Assembly: GCF_000430045.1 (NCBI RefSeq)
Contig: NZ_KE387027.1
Coordinates: forward strand, 75,700 to 110,680
Direction of reading: 5' to 3'
Length of the DNA: 34,981 nt
DNA from: Calidithermus chliarophilus DSM 9957
GTDB lineage: Bacteria > Deinococcota > Deinococci > Deinococcales > Thermaceae
The stretch's first letter is position 1, and each line of letters starts with the position of its first letter. The position numbers and the translations under genes are program-made. This document shows, in pieces, positions 1 to 8,633 of the stretch. The notes under the pieces are model-generated. The model had not been told where the DNA came from, did not search any database, and saw only the letters and a list, made by a program, of their open reading frames with translations.

Positions 1-489
1 GCGGTGGGGCTGGGGCCGCGGCCCCAGCCCAGCCCGCTGCTCGAGCGCGCGGGGGCGTTCGTGGCCGACAGCCTGGGCTCGAGGGCGATGATGAATGGGG
101 CCTCGCTCGAGATCGTCCGGCGCCACCCGTGGCTCGGCGTGGGGCCCGGGCAGTACCCGCAGGCCTTCACCGCCTACCGCCCCGCCCGCATCACCGACGT
201 GCCCACCGAGATCCTGCACAAGCGGGTGAATTACGCCCACAACGACTTCGCCCAGGTCGCGGCCGAGGCGGGGGTGCCCGCCCTGCTGGCCTTCGCGGGC
301 CTGTGGGGAGGGGTTTTGCTCACGCCCGCGCGGGACAAGGCGGCCTGGGGACTCAAGACTGGCCTCCTGGCGCTCTTGCTGCACGGGCTGAGCGACGCCA
401 ACCTGACGTACGTGTGGGCAAACGCCCTGCTGGCCTGCGCGCTGGCGGGCGTACTGGTAAGCATGGGAGAAGACGATGGTATTGGTTGA
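1..489 (+). CDS. O-antigen ligase/polymerase-like membrane protein (3' part only)
   Basis: The reading frame is open from the left edge, so only about the last 162 residues are present. It contains the segment HPWLGVGPGQY followed by NYAHNDFAQVAAEAGVPALL. This is the typical Wzy_C/O-antigen ligase (PF04932) loop and the start of the next membrane helix; two more hydrophobic segments follow. Family members polymerise or ligate lipid-linked glycans on the outer face of the cytoplasmic membrane. The stop overlaps the next gene, a glycosyltransferase, by 14 bases, which suggests translational coupling in a surface polysaccharide operon. The exact role (polymerase or ligase) and the substrate cannot be told from this fragment. 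Confidence 0.75.
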   Translation, partial: AVGLGPRPQPSPLLERAGAFVADSLGSRAMMNGASLEIVRRHPWLGVGPGQYPQAFTAYRPARITDVPTEILHKRVNYAHNDFAQVAAEAGVPALLAFAGLWGGVLLTPARDKAAWGLKTGLLALLLHGLSDANLTYVWANALLACALAGVLVSMGEDDGIG

Positions 490-1612
490 CGCGACGCCGC
501 TGCAATCGGAACACCGGGTGCGTGGGGTGGGCAACTACCTGCGCGAAGTGCTGCGGGCCAGCGAAGCCCTGGGGATGAAGCCCGTGTACGTGGCCTCGAG
601 CTGGGGCGGCGAGGAGGCCGCCCTCCCCGATTTCCTGCCCAAGGAGCGTGTTTTCACTGCGCCCAGGCCCCACAAGCCGGCCCAGGTGTACTGGCTGTAC
701 AACGAGTTCTTCCTGCGCTACGCCCTGCTGCGCGCGCGGCCCGGGGTCTTCTTCGCCCCCGACTTCAACGGGCTGGTGCTCAACCCCTTCGGGCGCACCG
801 TCGCCACCCTCTACGACCTCACGCCCTTCAAGCTCGGCGACCTGGGCGACCCCTTCAGCGCCGCGCGCTGGCGCACCTACGCCCGCCGCCTCAAGCGGGC
901 CGACCACCTCGTGGCGATCAGCTCGAGCGCCAAGCAGGACGCGGTGCAGATCCTGGGCATCCCCGCCGAGCGCGTCACGGTCGCGCCGCTGGCGGTCAAC
1001 CACGAGCGCTTCCGGCCCAGCGTGGGGCGGGGCCGCTACGCGGGGGGCAGGCGCTACCTGCTGCACGGCGGGGCCTTCAACGCCAACAAGAACCAGGCCG
1101 GGCTGCTGCAGGCCTTCGCCCGCCTCGCGCCGCACCACCCCGGCCTCGAGCTGCACTTCTTCGGCCCCTGGGCCCCCGAGCACCTGGAGTGGCTGGTGCG
1201 CGAGCGCCAGGGGCTGGGGCTGGGCGAGCGGGTCAAGCACGTCGGCTACGTCGCCGCCGAGGACCTGCCCAGCCTCTACGGCAACGCGGCCGCCTTCGTG
1301 TTCCCCTCGCTCGAGGAGGGCTTCGGGCTGCCGGTGCTCGAGGCCATGGCCTCGGGGGCCCCCGTGGTAACCTCGGACTGCTCTTCGCTGCCGGAGGCGG
1401 CGGGGGAGGCCGCCCTGCTGGTCGACCCCCGCGACCCCGAGGCCATCGCGGCCGCGGTGCGGCGGGTGCTCGAGGAGCCCGGGCTGGCGGAGCACCTGCG
1501 CGAGAAGGGCTACGCCCAGGCGGCCCGCTTCACCTGGGAGGCCACCGCCCGCAGGACGTGGGAGGTGCTGCTGGGGCAGGGGCGCGGCGAGGGCTGGGTG
1601 ACCCAGCCCTGA
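476..1612 (+). CDS. Glycosyltransferase family 4 protein
   Basis: A 378-residue GT-B fold glycosyltransferase of GT4 type. The N-terminal acceptor domain begins MVLVDATPLQ and keeps the glycine-rich RGVGNYLREV loop. The C-terminal donor domain runs from YLLHGGAFNANKN through FVFPSLEEGFGLPVLEAMA, which holds the EX7E motif that contacts the nucleotide sugar. The end is RFTWEATARRTWEVL, usual for the family. The ATG follows GGGAGA by five bases and overlaps the end of the upstream O-antigen ligase-like gene by 14 bases. It probably adds a hexose to a lipid-linked surface glycan on the cytoplasmic side. Donor and acceptor are unknown; the neighbouring gmd makes a GDP-deoxymannose-series donor a reasonable guess only. 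Confidence 0.88.
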   Translation: MVLVDATPLQSEHRVRGVGNYLREVLRASEALGMKPVYVASSWGGEEAALPDFLPKERVFTAPRPHKPAQVYWLYNEFFLRYALLRARPGVFFAPDFNGLVLNPFGRTVATLYDLTPFKLGDLGDPFSAARWRTYARRLKRADHLVAISSSAKQDAVQILGIPAERVTVAPLAVNHERFRPSVGRGRYAGGRRYLLHGGAFNANKNQAGLLQAFARLAPHHPGLELHFFGPWAPEHLEWLVRERQGLGLGERVKHVGYVAAEDLPSLYGNAAAFVFPSLEEGFGLPVLEAMASGAPVVTSDCSSLPEAAGEAALLVDPRDPEAIAAAVRRVLEEPGLAEHLREKGYAQAARFTWEATARRTWEVLLGQGRGEGWVTQP

Positions 1613-1635
1613 TGTAACCGCTAGGTAACGACAGG

Positions 1636-1641
1636 TATAGT
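1636..1641 (+). promoter_or_regulatory. Possible -10 box for gmd
   Basis: TATAGT lies in the 91-base gap between the first glycosyltransferase and gmd. A G/C hairpin (arms CCGGC and GCCGG, about 1650-1680) and a clear GGAGG Shine-Dalgarno (1691-1695) follow. No good -35 is seen, so this is a weak call. Confidence 0.3.
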
Positions 1642-1703
1642 TTGTTGGCCGGCAGGTCGGGGCTTAGGCCCTGGGCCGGTATGAAACTTCGGAGGACGTC
1701 TAG

Positions 1704-2735
<1,032 letters not shown>

Positions 2736-2740
2736 GGGCG

Positions 2741-3847
2741 GTGCGGGTCGGCTTCTTCACCTACGGCATGGACCGCTCGCTGAGCGGGATCGGCCGCTAC
2801 GCGGTCGAGCTCACCCGTGCCCTGAGGAGGCTCGAGCCGGGCCTCGAGGTCGTGCTGCTCAATCCCTACCCCCGCTCCGAGCTGGGCTGGTACCGCGAGT
2901 TCGAGACCTACCCGCTGCCCATCCTGGCGAGGGTGCCCCTCGCGGCGACCCTGGGCAACCTGATGCTGCACCAGGCGGCACGGCGGCTGGGCCTCGACGT
3001 CCTGCACGACCCCTGCGGCATCGCGCCCTTCCTCGTGCCCTTCCCGGGCTACCGGCGGGTCGTCACCGTCCACGACGCGGTGCCCCTGGCCACCCCCGAC
3101 CTGCAGCCCCTGGCCACGCGCCTGGTCTTCCGCACCCTCGTCCCCTGGACCCGCTTCAGCGCCGACGCGGTGCTCACCGTGAGCCACCACGCGGCGGCCG
3201 ACCTCGAGCGCCTGGCCGGGATCCCCAGGGCCAAGCTGCACGTGACCTACAACGGCGTCAACCCCCCGCCCCCCATGGGCGAGGCCGAGGTGAGGGGGGT
3301 GCTCGAGCGGCTGGGCATCGAACCCCCCTACTTCCTCTACGTGGGCAACCTCGTGGCCCGCAAAAACCTGCCGCGCCTGGTGCAGGCCTTCCGCCTGCTG
3401 CGCCAGGAGATCCCCGAGGCCCGGCTGGTGATCGTGGGGGCCCGGCAGTGGAAGTCGCACGAGGTCTTCCAGCACGACCTCACCAACGTCCTCGTCCCCG
3501 GCTATGTTTCCGACGACGACCTGCACGCGCTGTACTACGGGGCCCGGGCCCTGGCCTTCCCCTCGCTCTACGAGGGCTTCGGCATCCCCGCCGTCGAGGC
3601 CATGGCCCACGGCACCCCGGTGCTCACCTCCAACGCCAGCTGCCTCCCCGAGGTGGCGGGCGACGCGGCGCTGCTGGTGGACCCCGCCTCCACCGAAAGC
3701 ATCCGCGACGGGCTGCGAACCCTCTGGCATGACGCGGCCCTGCGCGAGGAGTTGCGGCGCAAAGGCCTCGAGCGCGCCAAGATATTCACCTGGGAACAGA
3801 CCGCCCGGGCGACGCTCGAGGTGTACCGCCGTTTGGTCAATAGTTAA
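2741..3847 (+). CDS. Glycosyltransferase family 4 protein
   Basis: A 368-residue GT4 glycosyltransferase starting at GTG, five bases after the gmd stop, with GGGG just upstream. The frame stays open further 5' inside gmd, but that part is antisense-like, arginine-rich translation of gmd and not real protein. The N-terminus VRVGFFTYGMDRSLSGIGRYAVEL is the usual acceptor-domain beta-strand plus SGIGRY loop. The donor domain has YFLYVGNLVARKNLPRLVQAF and ALAFPSLYEGFGIPAVEAMA with the EX7E pair. It resembles WbpZ/mannosyltransferase-like enzymes in surface glycan clusters. It probably uses a GDP-sugar made with gmd; the actual donor is inferred from context only. It is the last gene of this polysaccharide segment. 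Confidence 0.88.
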   Translation: MRVGFFTYGMDRSLSGIGRYAVELTRALRRLEPGLEVVLLNPYPRSELGWYREFETYPLPILARVPLAATLGNLMLHQAARRLGLDVLHDPCGIAPFLVPFPGYRRVVTVHDAVPLATPDLQPLATRLVFRTLVPWTRFSADAVLTVSHHAAADLERLAGIPRAKLHVTYNGVNPPPPMGEAEVRGVLERLGIEPPYFLYVGNLVARKNLPRLVQAFRLLRQEIPEARLVIVGARQWKSHEVFQHDLTNVLVPGYVSDDDLHALYYGARALAFPSLYEGFGIPAVEAMAHGTPVLTSNASCLPEVAGDAALLVDPASTESIRDGLRTLWHDAALREELRRKGLERAKIFTWEQTARATLEVYRRLVNS

Positions 3848-3884
3848 CCGTCGATGGCCTGGCGGCCGTCGTGCGCCGTACGTC

Positions 3885-4101
3885 TTATACCAGATTCGGT
3901 TAGTTCGGCGCCGGATGGCGGCGCCGCCCCGCCTTGGCGGGGCGGCCGACCGAAGTTATCCGCGTAGCGGAGGGCGATACCGCCCCTCGGGAGGGAGACG
4001 CTTGCTTCGCCGGCCGTCAGGGAGGGGTGTGCCCTGGGGTCCGAAAAGATAGCCCCCGGGGCTCTTCGGATCGGATGATTATCTTTTTGAATCCGGTATT
4101 A
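3885..4101 (+). repeat. MITE-like element with 13-bp imperfect terminal inverted repeats
   Basis: The left end TTATACCAGATTC (3885-3897) is matched by the reverse complement of the right end, TAATACCGGATTC (4089-4101), at 11 of 13 positions. Inside there is a perfect 11-bp stem with arms GCCGCCCCGCC and GGCGGGGCGGC (3923-3946). A second hairpin has outer arms TCCGAA/TTCGGA and inner arms AGCCC/GGGCT (4040-4070). No credible protein is encoded. Size, terminal repeats and internal structure fit a non-autonomous miniature element. Its parent transposon is not in the window. It fills most of the 378-base gap 3848-4225; the rest (4102-4225) holds degenerate ACGCC-type heptads and nothing else I recognise. 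Confidence 0.5.
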
Positions 4102-4225
4102 CGCGGTACGTCGAACGCCAGACGCCCAACGCCTTACCCTCGACCTCAAACGCCACACGCCCCCGCCCTCGTCCTGCTAAACCCACTTGCTCTCCACCGC
4201 TGGTGGCTCTCCCACGCCCTAGACC

Positions 4226-4822
4226 TTAGGCCGAATTCGGGCGGTACAGGCCCTGGAGCCCGGCGGCGATGGCTCCTTGTACGTCGGCCTCGAGGTGGTC
4301 GCCGATCATCAGGGTTTCGTGCGGGGGCACGCCCAGCCGCTCGCAGGCGAGGTGGAAGATGCGGGGGTTGGGCTTGCGCACCGCCACGTCGGGGTCGCCG
4401 GAGACCACGACGGCCTGGAACTCGCGCTCGAGGCCCACGTTGCGGAGGGCGGCCCACTGCATGTCGGCGGGGCCGTTGGTGATGACGGCCTTGGGCAGGT
4501 GGGCGAAGTAGGCCAGCACTTCCCGAACCCCCGGCAGCAGCCGCACCTCCGCCGCGTAGCGCGCGGTGACCTCGGCGGCGAAGGCCTCGAGGCCGGCCGG
4601 CACGGGGTAGCCGTGGGCCTCGAGGGCCCGCCGCAGCGCCAGGGCGAAGGTGACGTGCCCCTCCGCCCGGATCTCGCGCTCATAGGTCGCCAGAAACGCC
4701 CGGTCGCCGGGGTCGATGCCCAGCCGGTCGCAGCAGAACGCGGTGAGCTGCGCGAAGTCCCCCTCGAATTGGGCTAAGGTCCCGTCGAAGTCGAAGCAGA
4801 TGGCTCGGATGGGGTTGGACAC
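4226..4822 (-). CDS. HAD-family hydrolase (phosphatase)
   Basis: A 198-residue haloacid dehalogenase superfamily phosphatase. Motif I is CFDFDGTLAQF (nucleophile and acid/base aspartates, residues 10-12). Motif II is VITNG, motif III the lysine of RKPNPRIF, and motif IV GDHLEADVQGA. A helical C1 cap lies between motifs I and II, as in phosphoglycolate phosphatase/YjjG-like enzymes. The likely substrate is a small phosphorylated metabolite or nucleotide; it cannot be named from sequence. The start is GTG, with a TATGAT box six bases upstream on the minus strand and no Shine-Dalgarno, so the message is probably leaderless. It is transcribed divergently from lptB. Confidence 0.85.
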   Translation of the reverse strand: MSNPIRAICFDFDGTLAQFEGDFAQLTAFCCDRLGIDPGDRAFLATYEREIRAEGHVTFALALRRALEAHGYPVPAGLEAFAAEVTARYAAEVRLLPGVREVLAYFAHLPKAVITNGPADMQWAALRNVGLEREFQAVVVSGDPDVAVRKPNPRIFHLACERLGVPPHETLMIGDHLEADVQGAIAAGLQGLYRPNSA

Positions 4823-4828
4823 GGGGAG

Positions 4829-4834
4829 ATCATA
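4829..4834 (-). promoter_or_regulatory. -10 box of HAD gene, leaderless type
   Basis: On the minus strand TATGAT is followed by six bases and then the GTG start. Transcription would begin at or next to the start codon. No ribosome binding site is present between them. Confidence 0.5.
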
Positions 4835-4859
4835 ACGTTGAAGGGGTGAGGGGGTGTAA

Positions 4860-5060
4860 GCGGTCAGCCGTCAGCGATCAGCCCTCAGCCTTCAGCGGGA
4901 GGCCCGTGGCTCGTGACCCGTGGCTTGTGGTAAGCCCCACCCCTTCCCTCCCCGCCGGCGGGGAGGGTTTATCCCCCCAGCCCCCCTTGCTAAGGGGGGT
5001 GAAGAATGGGCGTCTTGCGTCTTGCGTACGGCGTAGGACGTACGACGCACGTCCTACGCC
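4860..5060 (+). repeat. Composite heptad-hairpin repeat, copy A
   Basis: Tandem 7-mers (CGTCAGC type near 4867, then CCCGTGG/CTCGTGA type near 4912) run into two hairpins. The first is a perfect palindrome with arms CCCTCCCCGCC and GGCGGGGAGGG (4946-4967). The second has arms CCCCCCTT and AAGGGGGG (4981-4999). A second heptad array of seven units beginning GCGTCTT follows (5010-5058). It occupies most of the 324-base gap 4823-5146 between the divergent HAD gene and lptB. No protein in it is credible. Confidence 0.75.
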
Positions 5061-5133
5061 CGGCATTGGGCTATCGGCCCCCGATCAACACGCATCTGCG
5101 CCATACCTCTCACTGTGTGCTAAGCCGGAGTGA

Positions 5134-5139
5134 TAGGCT
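5134..5139 (+). promoter_or_regulatory. -10 box of lptB, leaderless type
   Basis: TAGGCT is followed by exactly seven bases and the ATG of lptB. No Shine-Dalgarno is seen. The spacing matches the leaderless promoter arrangement common in Deinococcus-Thermus. Confidence 0.5.
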
Positions 5140-5146
5140 TTAACCA

Positions 5147-5911
5147 ATGGAAACGGCGGTTATTAACACCCCCAAGCCCACCCAGTCCGGGCAACTGGTG
5201 GCCCAGGGCCTGGTCAAGCGCTACGGGCGCCGGGAGGTGGTGCGGGGGGTAGACATGCAGCTCGCGCGCGGGGAGATCGTGGCGCTCTTCGGGCCCAACG
5301 GCGCGGGCAAAACCACCACCTTTTACATGATGGTGGGCTTTATTCGGCCTAACGGCGGCACTATTCGCCTGCGCGGGGAGGACATCACCCGGCTGCCCAT
5401 GTACAAGCGGGCCCGCATGGGCCTGGGCTATTTGCCGCAGGAGCCCTCGGCTTTCCGCCGCATGACGGCGCTGGAGAACCTGCTGGCGGTGCTCGAGTTC
5501 CAGCCCCTCTCCAAGGCCGAGCGCATGGACCGCGCCATGGCGCTGCTCGACGAGCTCGGCATCACCGCGCTCAAGGACCAGTACGCCTACAAGCTCTCGG
5601 GCGGGCAGCGGCGGCGGCTCGAGATCGCCCGCGCCCTGTGCACCAACCCCGACTTCATCCTGCTCGACGAGCCCTTCACCGGCGTGGACCCCAAGAACGT
5701 CCACGACATCCAGAAGCTCATCTCCGAGCTGCGCGAGCGGCGCGGGGTGGGCATCTTCATCACCGACCACTCGGTGCGCGAGACGCTCGCCATCACCGAC
5801 CGGGTCTACCTGATGTACGACGGCCAGGTGACCTTCCACGGCTCTCCCGAGGACTTCGCCCGCGATTCGGGCGTGCGCATGCATTACCTGGGCGACGAGT
5901 ACGAGCTATGA
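5147..5911 (+). CDS. lptB: LPS export-type ABC transporter ATPase LptB
   Basis: A 254-residue ABC ATPase. It has Walker [10 protein letters not shown], a Q-loop in [13 protein letters not shown], signature LSGGQRRR, Walker [14 protein letters not shown] and H-loop ITDHSVRET. The family-specific stretches [13 protein letters not shown] and the C-terminal [23 protein letters not shown] fit LptB well. LptB powers the LptFG permease, which extracts amphipathic glycolipid from the inner membrane and passes it along LptC/LptA to the outer membrane. Here no lptA, lptC or lptFG gene is adjacent. Thermaceae have an outer membrane but are generally described as lacking classical LPS, so the cargo is uncertain. 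A DUF3084 gene follows 77 bases later, past a hairpin with arms GGCACCG and CGGTGCC. Confidence 0.88.
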   Translation: METAVINTPKPTQSGQLVAQGLVKRYGRREVVRGVDMQLARGEIVALFGPNGAGKTTTFYMMVGFIRPNGGTIRLRGEDITRLPMYKRARMGLGYLPQEPSAFRRMTALENLLAVLEFQPLSKAERMDRAMALLDELGITALKDQYAYKLSGGQRRRLEIARALCTNPDFILLDEPFTGVDPKNVHDIQKLISELRERRGVGIFITDHSVRETLAITDRVYLMYDGQVTFHGSPEDFARDSGVRMHYLGDEYEL

Positions 5912-5988
5912 GAACCTTGTGGGCCGGGCACCGTCCGCCGGGTGCGAGGGGCCCGGTGCCTTCAGCCCTGGGCGCCTGAGGGGGAGCC

Positions 5989-7515
5989 ATGACGCTGGCG
6001 TCGATGCTGATCCTGCTGGTGCTGGTGTCGGGCGTGGTGGCCTACCTGGGCGACGTCATCGCCAAGCGGGTGGGCAAGCGGCACTGGCGGCTTTGGGGGA
6101 TGCGACCCCGCACCACCGGCACGGTGATCGCGGTGGGCACGGGGGTGCTCATCTCGCTGAGCGCCTTCGCGGCCTTTTTCCTGCTGGCCCGCGACGCGCG
6201 CGAGACCATTTGGCAGGCCGAGACCGTGCGCCAGGAGCGAAATCTGCTGCGCCAGGAGGTGCAGCGCTACGCGCAGGACCTGCAGCGCCTCGACGAGGAG
6301 CGCCAGCGCGCCACCGAGCAAGCCAGCAAGATCCAGGGTGAGGCCAACGACCTGCGCCGCGACGTCAACCAGTTGCGCGAGACCCTCGACAACCAGCAGA
6401 AGCTGCTCGAGGCCTCCCGCAAGGAGCTCGAGGCCTCCCAGCAGCAGCTCGACCAGACCAGAGGGCGCCTGCGCCAGGTGCAGGGGGAGTTCGAGCGCGC
6501 CCAGCGGGAGAAGACCCAGTTGCTCGCCACCCGTGAACAGCTCCTGCAGGCCGTCCGTGAGCAGCAGCGCCTGCTCGCGGGCCAGCAGGACCAACTCGCC
6601 CGCCTCGAGGAAGACCGCACGGCCCTGCAGGAAACCCAGCGCCGCCTGCGGGCCCAGGTCGAGCAGGCCCAGAAGCGGCTCAGCGGCCTGCAGAAGGCGG
6701 CCAAGGAGGCCCAGGCCCGCCTGGCGACCCTCGAGCAGAGCACCCGCCAGCTCTCTGAGGAGAAGAAGCGCCTGGAGGGCGATATCGCCCTGCTCAACGC
6801 CCAGCGCCAGGAGGCCCAGGGCGCGCTCAAGGACCTGATGGAAGAGCGCGACCGCCTGCAGGCGAGCCTGGCCGCGGCCCAGAAGGAGCTCAGCGCCGCC
6901 CGGGCCCGCTTTGCCCAGGTCGAGCAGGAGAACGTGAAGCTGCGCAACAGCAGCCGCATCCTGCAGGGGGGCCTGGAGAAGTTGCTCGAGCAGGTGCTCC
7001 TGGCCGAGCAACTCCTGGTCCCGGGCAAGGAACAGCAGGCCCTCGACGAGATCCGGCGCCGGGTGGACCTGCGCGCGCGCCTGCTGGGGCTGCGCGGCGC
7101 CGAGGTGGTGCAGGAGCTCAACCTGGGGCCGAACCCGCGCCTGGGCTTACTGCTCGCCCGCCCGGTGGGCGTCAACCCCGACAGCAGCAAGCTCCAGATC
7201 CGGCTGGACTACCGCGCCCGCGAGCAGCTCTTCGCCAAGGGCGACGTGCTGGCAACGGGGGTGCTGGTGCTGCCCACCCGCCCCGAAGACGTGCAGCGGC
7301 GCCTCGAGCTCATCCGCCAGGACGCGGAGGAACGCCTCGCCAACGCCGGCTGGATCCCCGAGAAGCTGGCGCTGGGGGCCTTCGACGTGGGCGAACTCGC
7401 CGCCTTCAGCGCCTCGCTAGCCAGCAAGCGCGGCGGCGCCAAGGTCGCGGTGGTGGCCCTCGAGCCCCTTTACCCCACCGACCCGCCCAAACTGGGCTTC
7501 AAGCTCGTCAACTGA
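5989..7515 (+). CDS. DUF3084 coiled-coil membrane protein
   Basis: A 508-residue protein. The N-terminus MTLASMLILLVLVSGVVAYLGDVIAKRVGKRHWRLWGMRPR, with a second hydrophobic span near residues 43-65, is the DUF3084 signature (membrane hairpin around GDxxxxxVGK and an LRPR-like turn). A very long heptad-type coiled coil rich in Q, R, E and L runs from about residue 75 to 345. A globular C-terminal part of about 150 residues follows. DUF3084 proteins are known in cyanobacteria and Deinococcus-Thermus, with no settled function. The architecture (anchor, long periplasmic or cytoplasmic rod, folded tip) suggests a structural or tethering role. It sits downstream of lptB, so a role in envelope biogenesis is possible but inferred. 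The ATG follows GGGGGAGCC. Confidence 0.8.
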   Translation: MTLASMLILLVLVSGVVAYLGDVIAKRVGKRHWRLWGMRPRTTGTVIAVGTGVLISLSAFAAFFLLARDARETIWQAETVRQERNLLRQEVQRYAQDLQRLDEERQRATEQASKIQGEANDLRRDVNQLRETLDNQQKLLEASRKELEASQQQLDQTRGRLRQVQGEFERAQREKTQLLATREQLLQAVREQQRLLAGQQDQLARLEEDRTALQETQRRLRAQVEQAQKRLSGLQKAAKEAQARLATLEQSTRQLSEEKKRLEGDIALLNAQRQEAQGALKDLMEERDRLQASLAAAQKELSAARARFAQVEQENVKLRNSSRILQGGLEKLLEQVLLAEQLLVPGKEQQALDEIRRRVDLRARLLGLRGAEVVQELNLGPNPRLGLLLARPVGVNPDSSKLQIRLDYRAREQLFAKGDVLATGVLVLPTRPEDVQRRLELIRQDAEERLANAGWIPEKLALGAFDVGELAAFSASLASKRGGAKVAVVALEPLYPTDPPKLGFKLVN

Positions 7516-7516
7516 G

Positions 7517-7562
7517 CCAGGGCGCGGGGGAGGGCGGCCCGGCCCCCTACCCCCTGCCCTGG
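7517..7562. terminator. Probable bidirectional terminator
   Basis: Arms CCAGGGC (7517-7523) and GCCCTGG (7556-7562) enclose further G-rich and C-rich arms (near 7526-7534 and 7543-7554). It lies between the convergent DUF3084 and ornithine cyclodeaminase-like genes. There is no strong T run. Confidence 0.45.
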
Positions 7563-8428
7563 ACGGCCAGCCGTGCCGCGGCCAGGTCCCACAGGGCGTG
7601 CCCCACGCTCTTGAACAGCACCGGCCCCTGGGGGCGGCCCCGTTCCAGGGCCTCCTCGAGCGGCGTCACCTCCTCCCAGTCCACCCCGGCCTGGATCAGG
7701 TCCCCGGCCTCGGCCCGGGCGCCCTCGAGGGTGTCCACGAAGACCCGGCAGCGCCGCACCAGCCCGGGCGCGACCTCGGCCATGTCGGGGCGGTAGGCCC
7801 CCACCGCGGCGATGAAGGCGTCCTCCCGCACGCCCTCGCCCAGCACCGGGGTGCGGCTGGTGGTGGCGGTGACGATGAACGCGGCCTGGGGGGCCGCCCG
7901 GGCCACGTCCGGGGCGAGGGCGGCTTCCATGCCCAGGCCCCGGGCGTGCTCGAGCAGGCGCAGCGCCGAGGCTTCCGAGCGCGAGGCGACCTGCACCCTC
8001 CGCAAGCCCAGGCCGGCGCGGAAGGCCTCGAGGTGGCTGCGCCCCTGCACCCCGGCCCCGACCACCAGCAGGACGTCCTCCGGCTCGGGCGGCCGGGGCG
8101 CCAGCTTCTGCGCGGCCAGCAGCGAGAGCGCGGCCGTGCGCCGCGCGGTCACCACCGACCCGTCGAGCTGCGCCAGGCGCTCCCCGGTGCGGGCGTCCAT
8201 CACCACCAGCTCGGCCCGCACGCTGGGCCGCTGCCGCGGGTGCACCGTGACCAGCTTGGTCACGGCGATCTCCGGGTCGCTGGCCGGCATCAGCAGCAGG
8301 GTGCCGCCCTCAGGCAGGGGCATGACCAACCGCTCGGGCGCAAGCGCCCGCCCGGCCCTGCGCTCGAGCAGCACCGCCTCCAGCGCCCGGGCCAGTTCAG
8401 GGTAGGGAAGAGCGGCCTCGAGGTCCAT
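7547..8428 (-). CDS. Ornithine cyclodeaminase/mu-crystallin family protein
   Basis: A 293-residue NAD(P)-dependent protein of the OCD/mu-crystallin family. The N-terminal dimer/substrate part includes MPASDPEIAVTKLVTVHP. The Rossmann segment is VLLVVGAGVQGRSHLEAF. The conserved FIVTATTSRTPVL and FIAAVGAYRPDMAEV follow. Family reactions include ornithine to proline plus ammonia, delta-1-pyrroline-2-carboxylate reduction, and alanine or lysine deamination; the sequence alone does not choose between them. I start it at the ATG giving MDLEAALPYPEL. The upstream extension ([13 protein letters not shown]) is translated repeat DNA. TAGAAT lies ten bases before this ATG on the minus strand. No neighbour suggests a specific pathway. 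Confidence 0.82.
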   Translation of the reverse strand: MDLEAALPYPELARALEAVLLERRAGRALAPERLVMPLPEGGTLLLMPASDPEIAVTKLVTVHPRQRPSVRAELVVMDARTGERLAQLDGSVVTARRTAALSLLAAQKLAPRPPEPEDVLLVVGAGVQGRSHLEAFRAGLGLRRVQVASRSEASALRLLEHARGLGMEAALAPDVARAAPQAAFIVTATTSRTPVLGEGVREDAFIAAVGAYRPDMAEVAPGLVRRCRVFVDTLEGARAEAGDLIQAGVDWEEVTPLEEALERGRPQGPVLFKSVGHALWDLAAARLAVQGRG

Positions 8429-8464
8429 TTGGAATTGGATTCTATCGCGCGGGGAAGGGTGTAG

Positions 8465-8627
8465 GGGGCGTGTGGCTCGTGGTGAAAGAAACCCTCCCCG
8501 CATGCGGGGAGGGTTTATCCCCCCAGCCCCCCTTGCTAAGGGGGGTAAACAAAGGGCGTTTGGCTATCGGTTATCAGCTATCAGCTATCGGTTATCAGCT
8601 ATCAGCTATCAGCTATCGACCATCGAC
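8465..8627 (+). repeat. Composite heptad-hairpin repeat, copy B
   Basis: A GTGTGGCTCGTGG remnant is followed by a perfect palindrome with arms CCCTCCCCGCA and TGCGGGGAGGG (8492-8513). The second hairpin has arms CCCCCCTT/AAGGGGGG (8527-8545). Nine units of CTATCAG-type heptads follow (8564-8626: CTATCGG, TTATCAG, CTATCAG and so on). It lies between the OCD-like gene start and the 3' end of the CobW gene. Confidence 0.75.
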
Positions 8628-8633
8628 CACCCC

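Noticed and set aside
4846-5133. Small open frames inside the repeat blocks (also around 22792-23019 and 26920-27315) giving RLASCV- or RRTQNAQ-like peptides
   Set aside because: A 7-base repeat translates into periodic peptides in all frames. These are artefacts of the heptad arrays.
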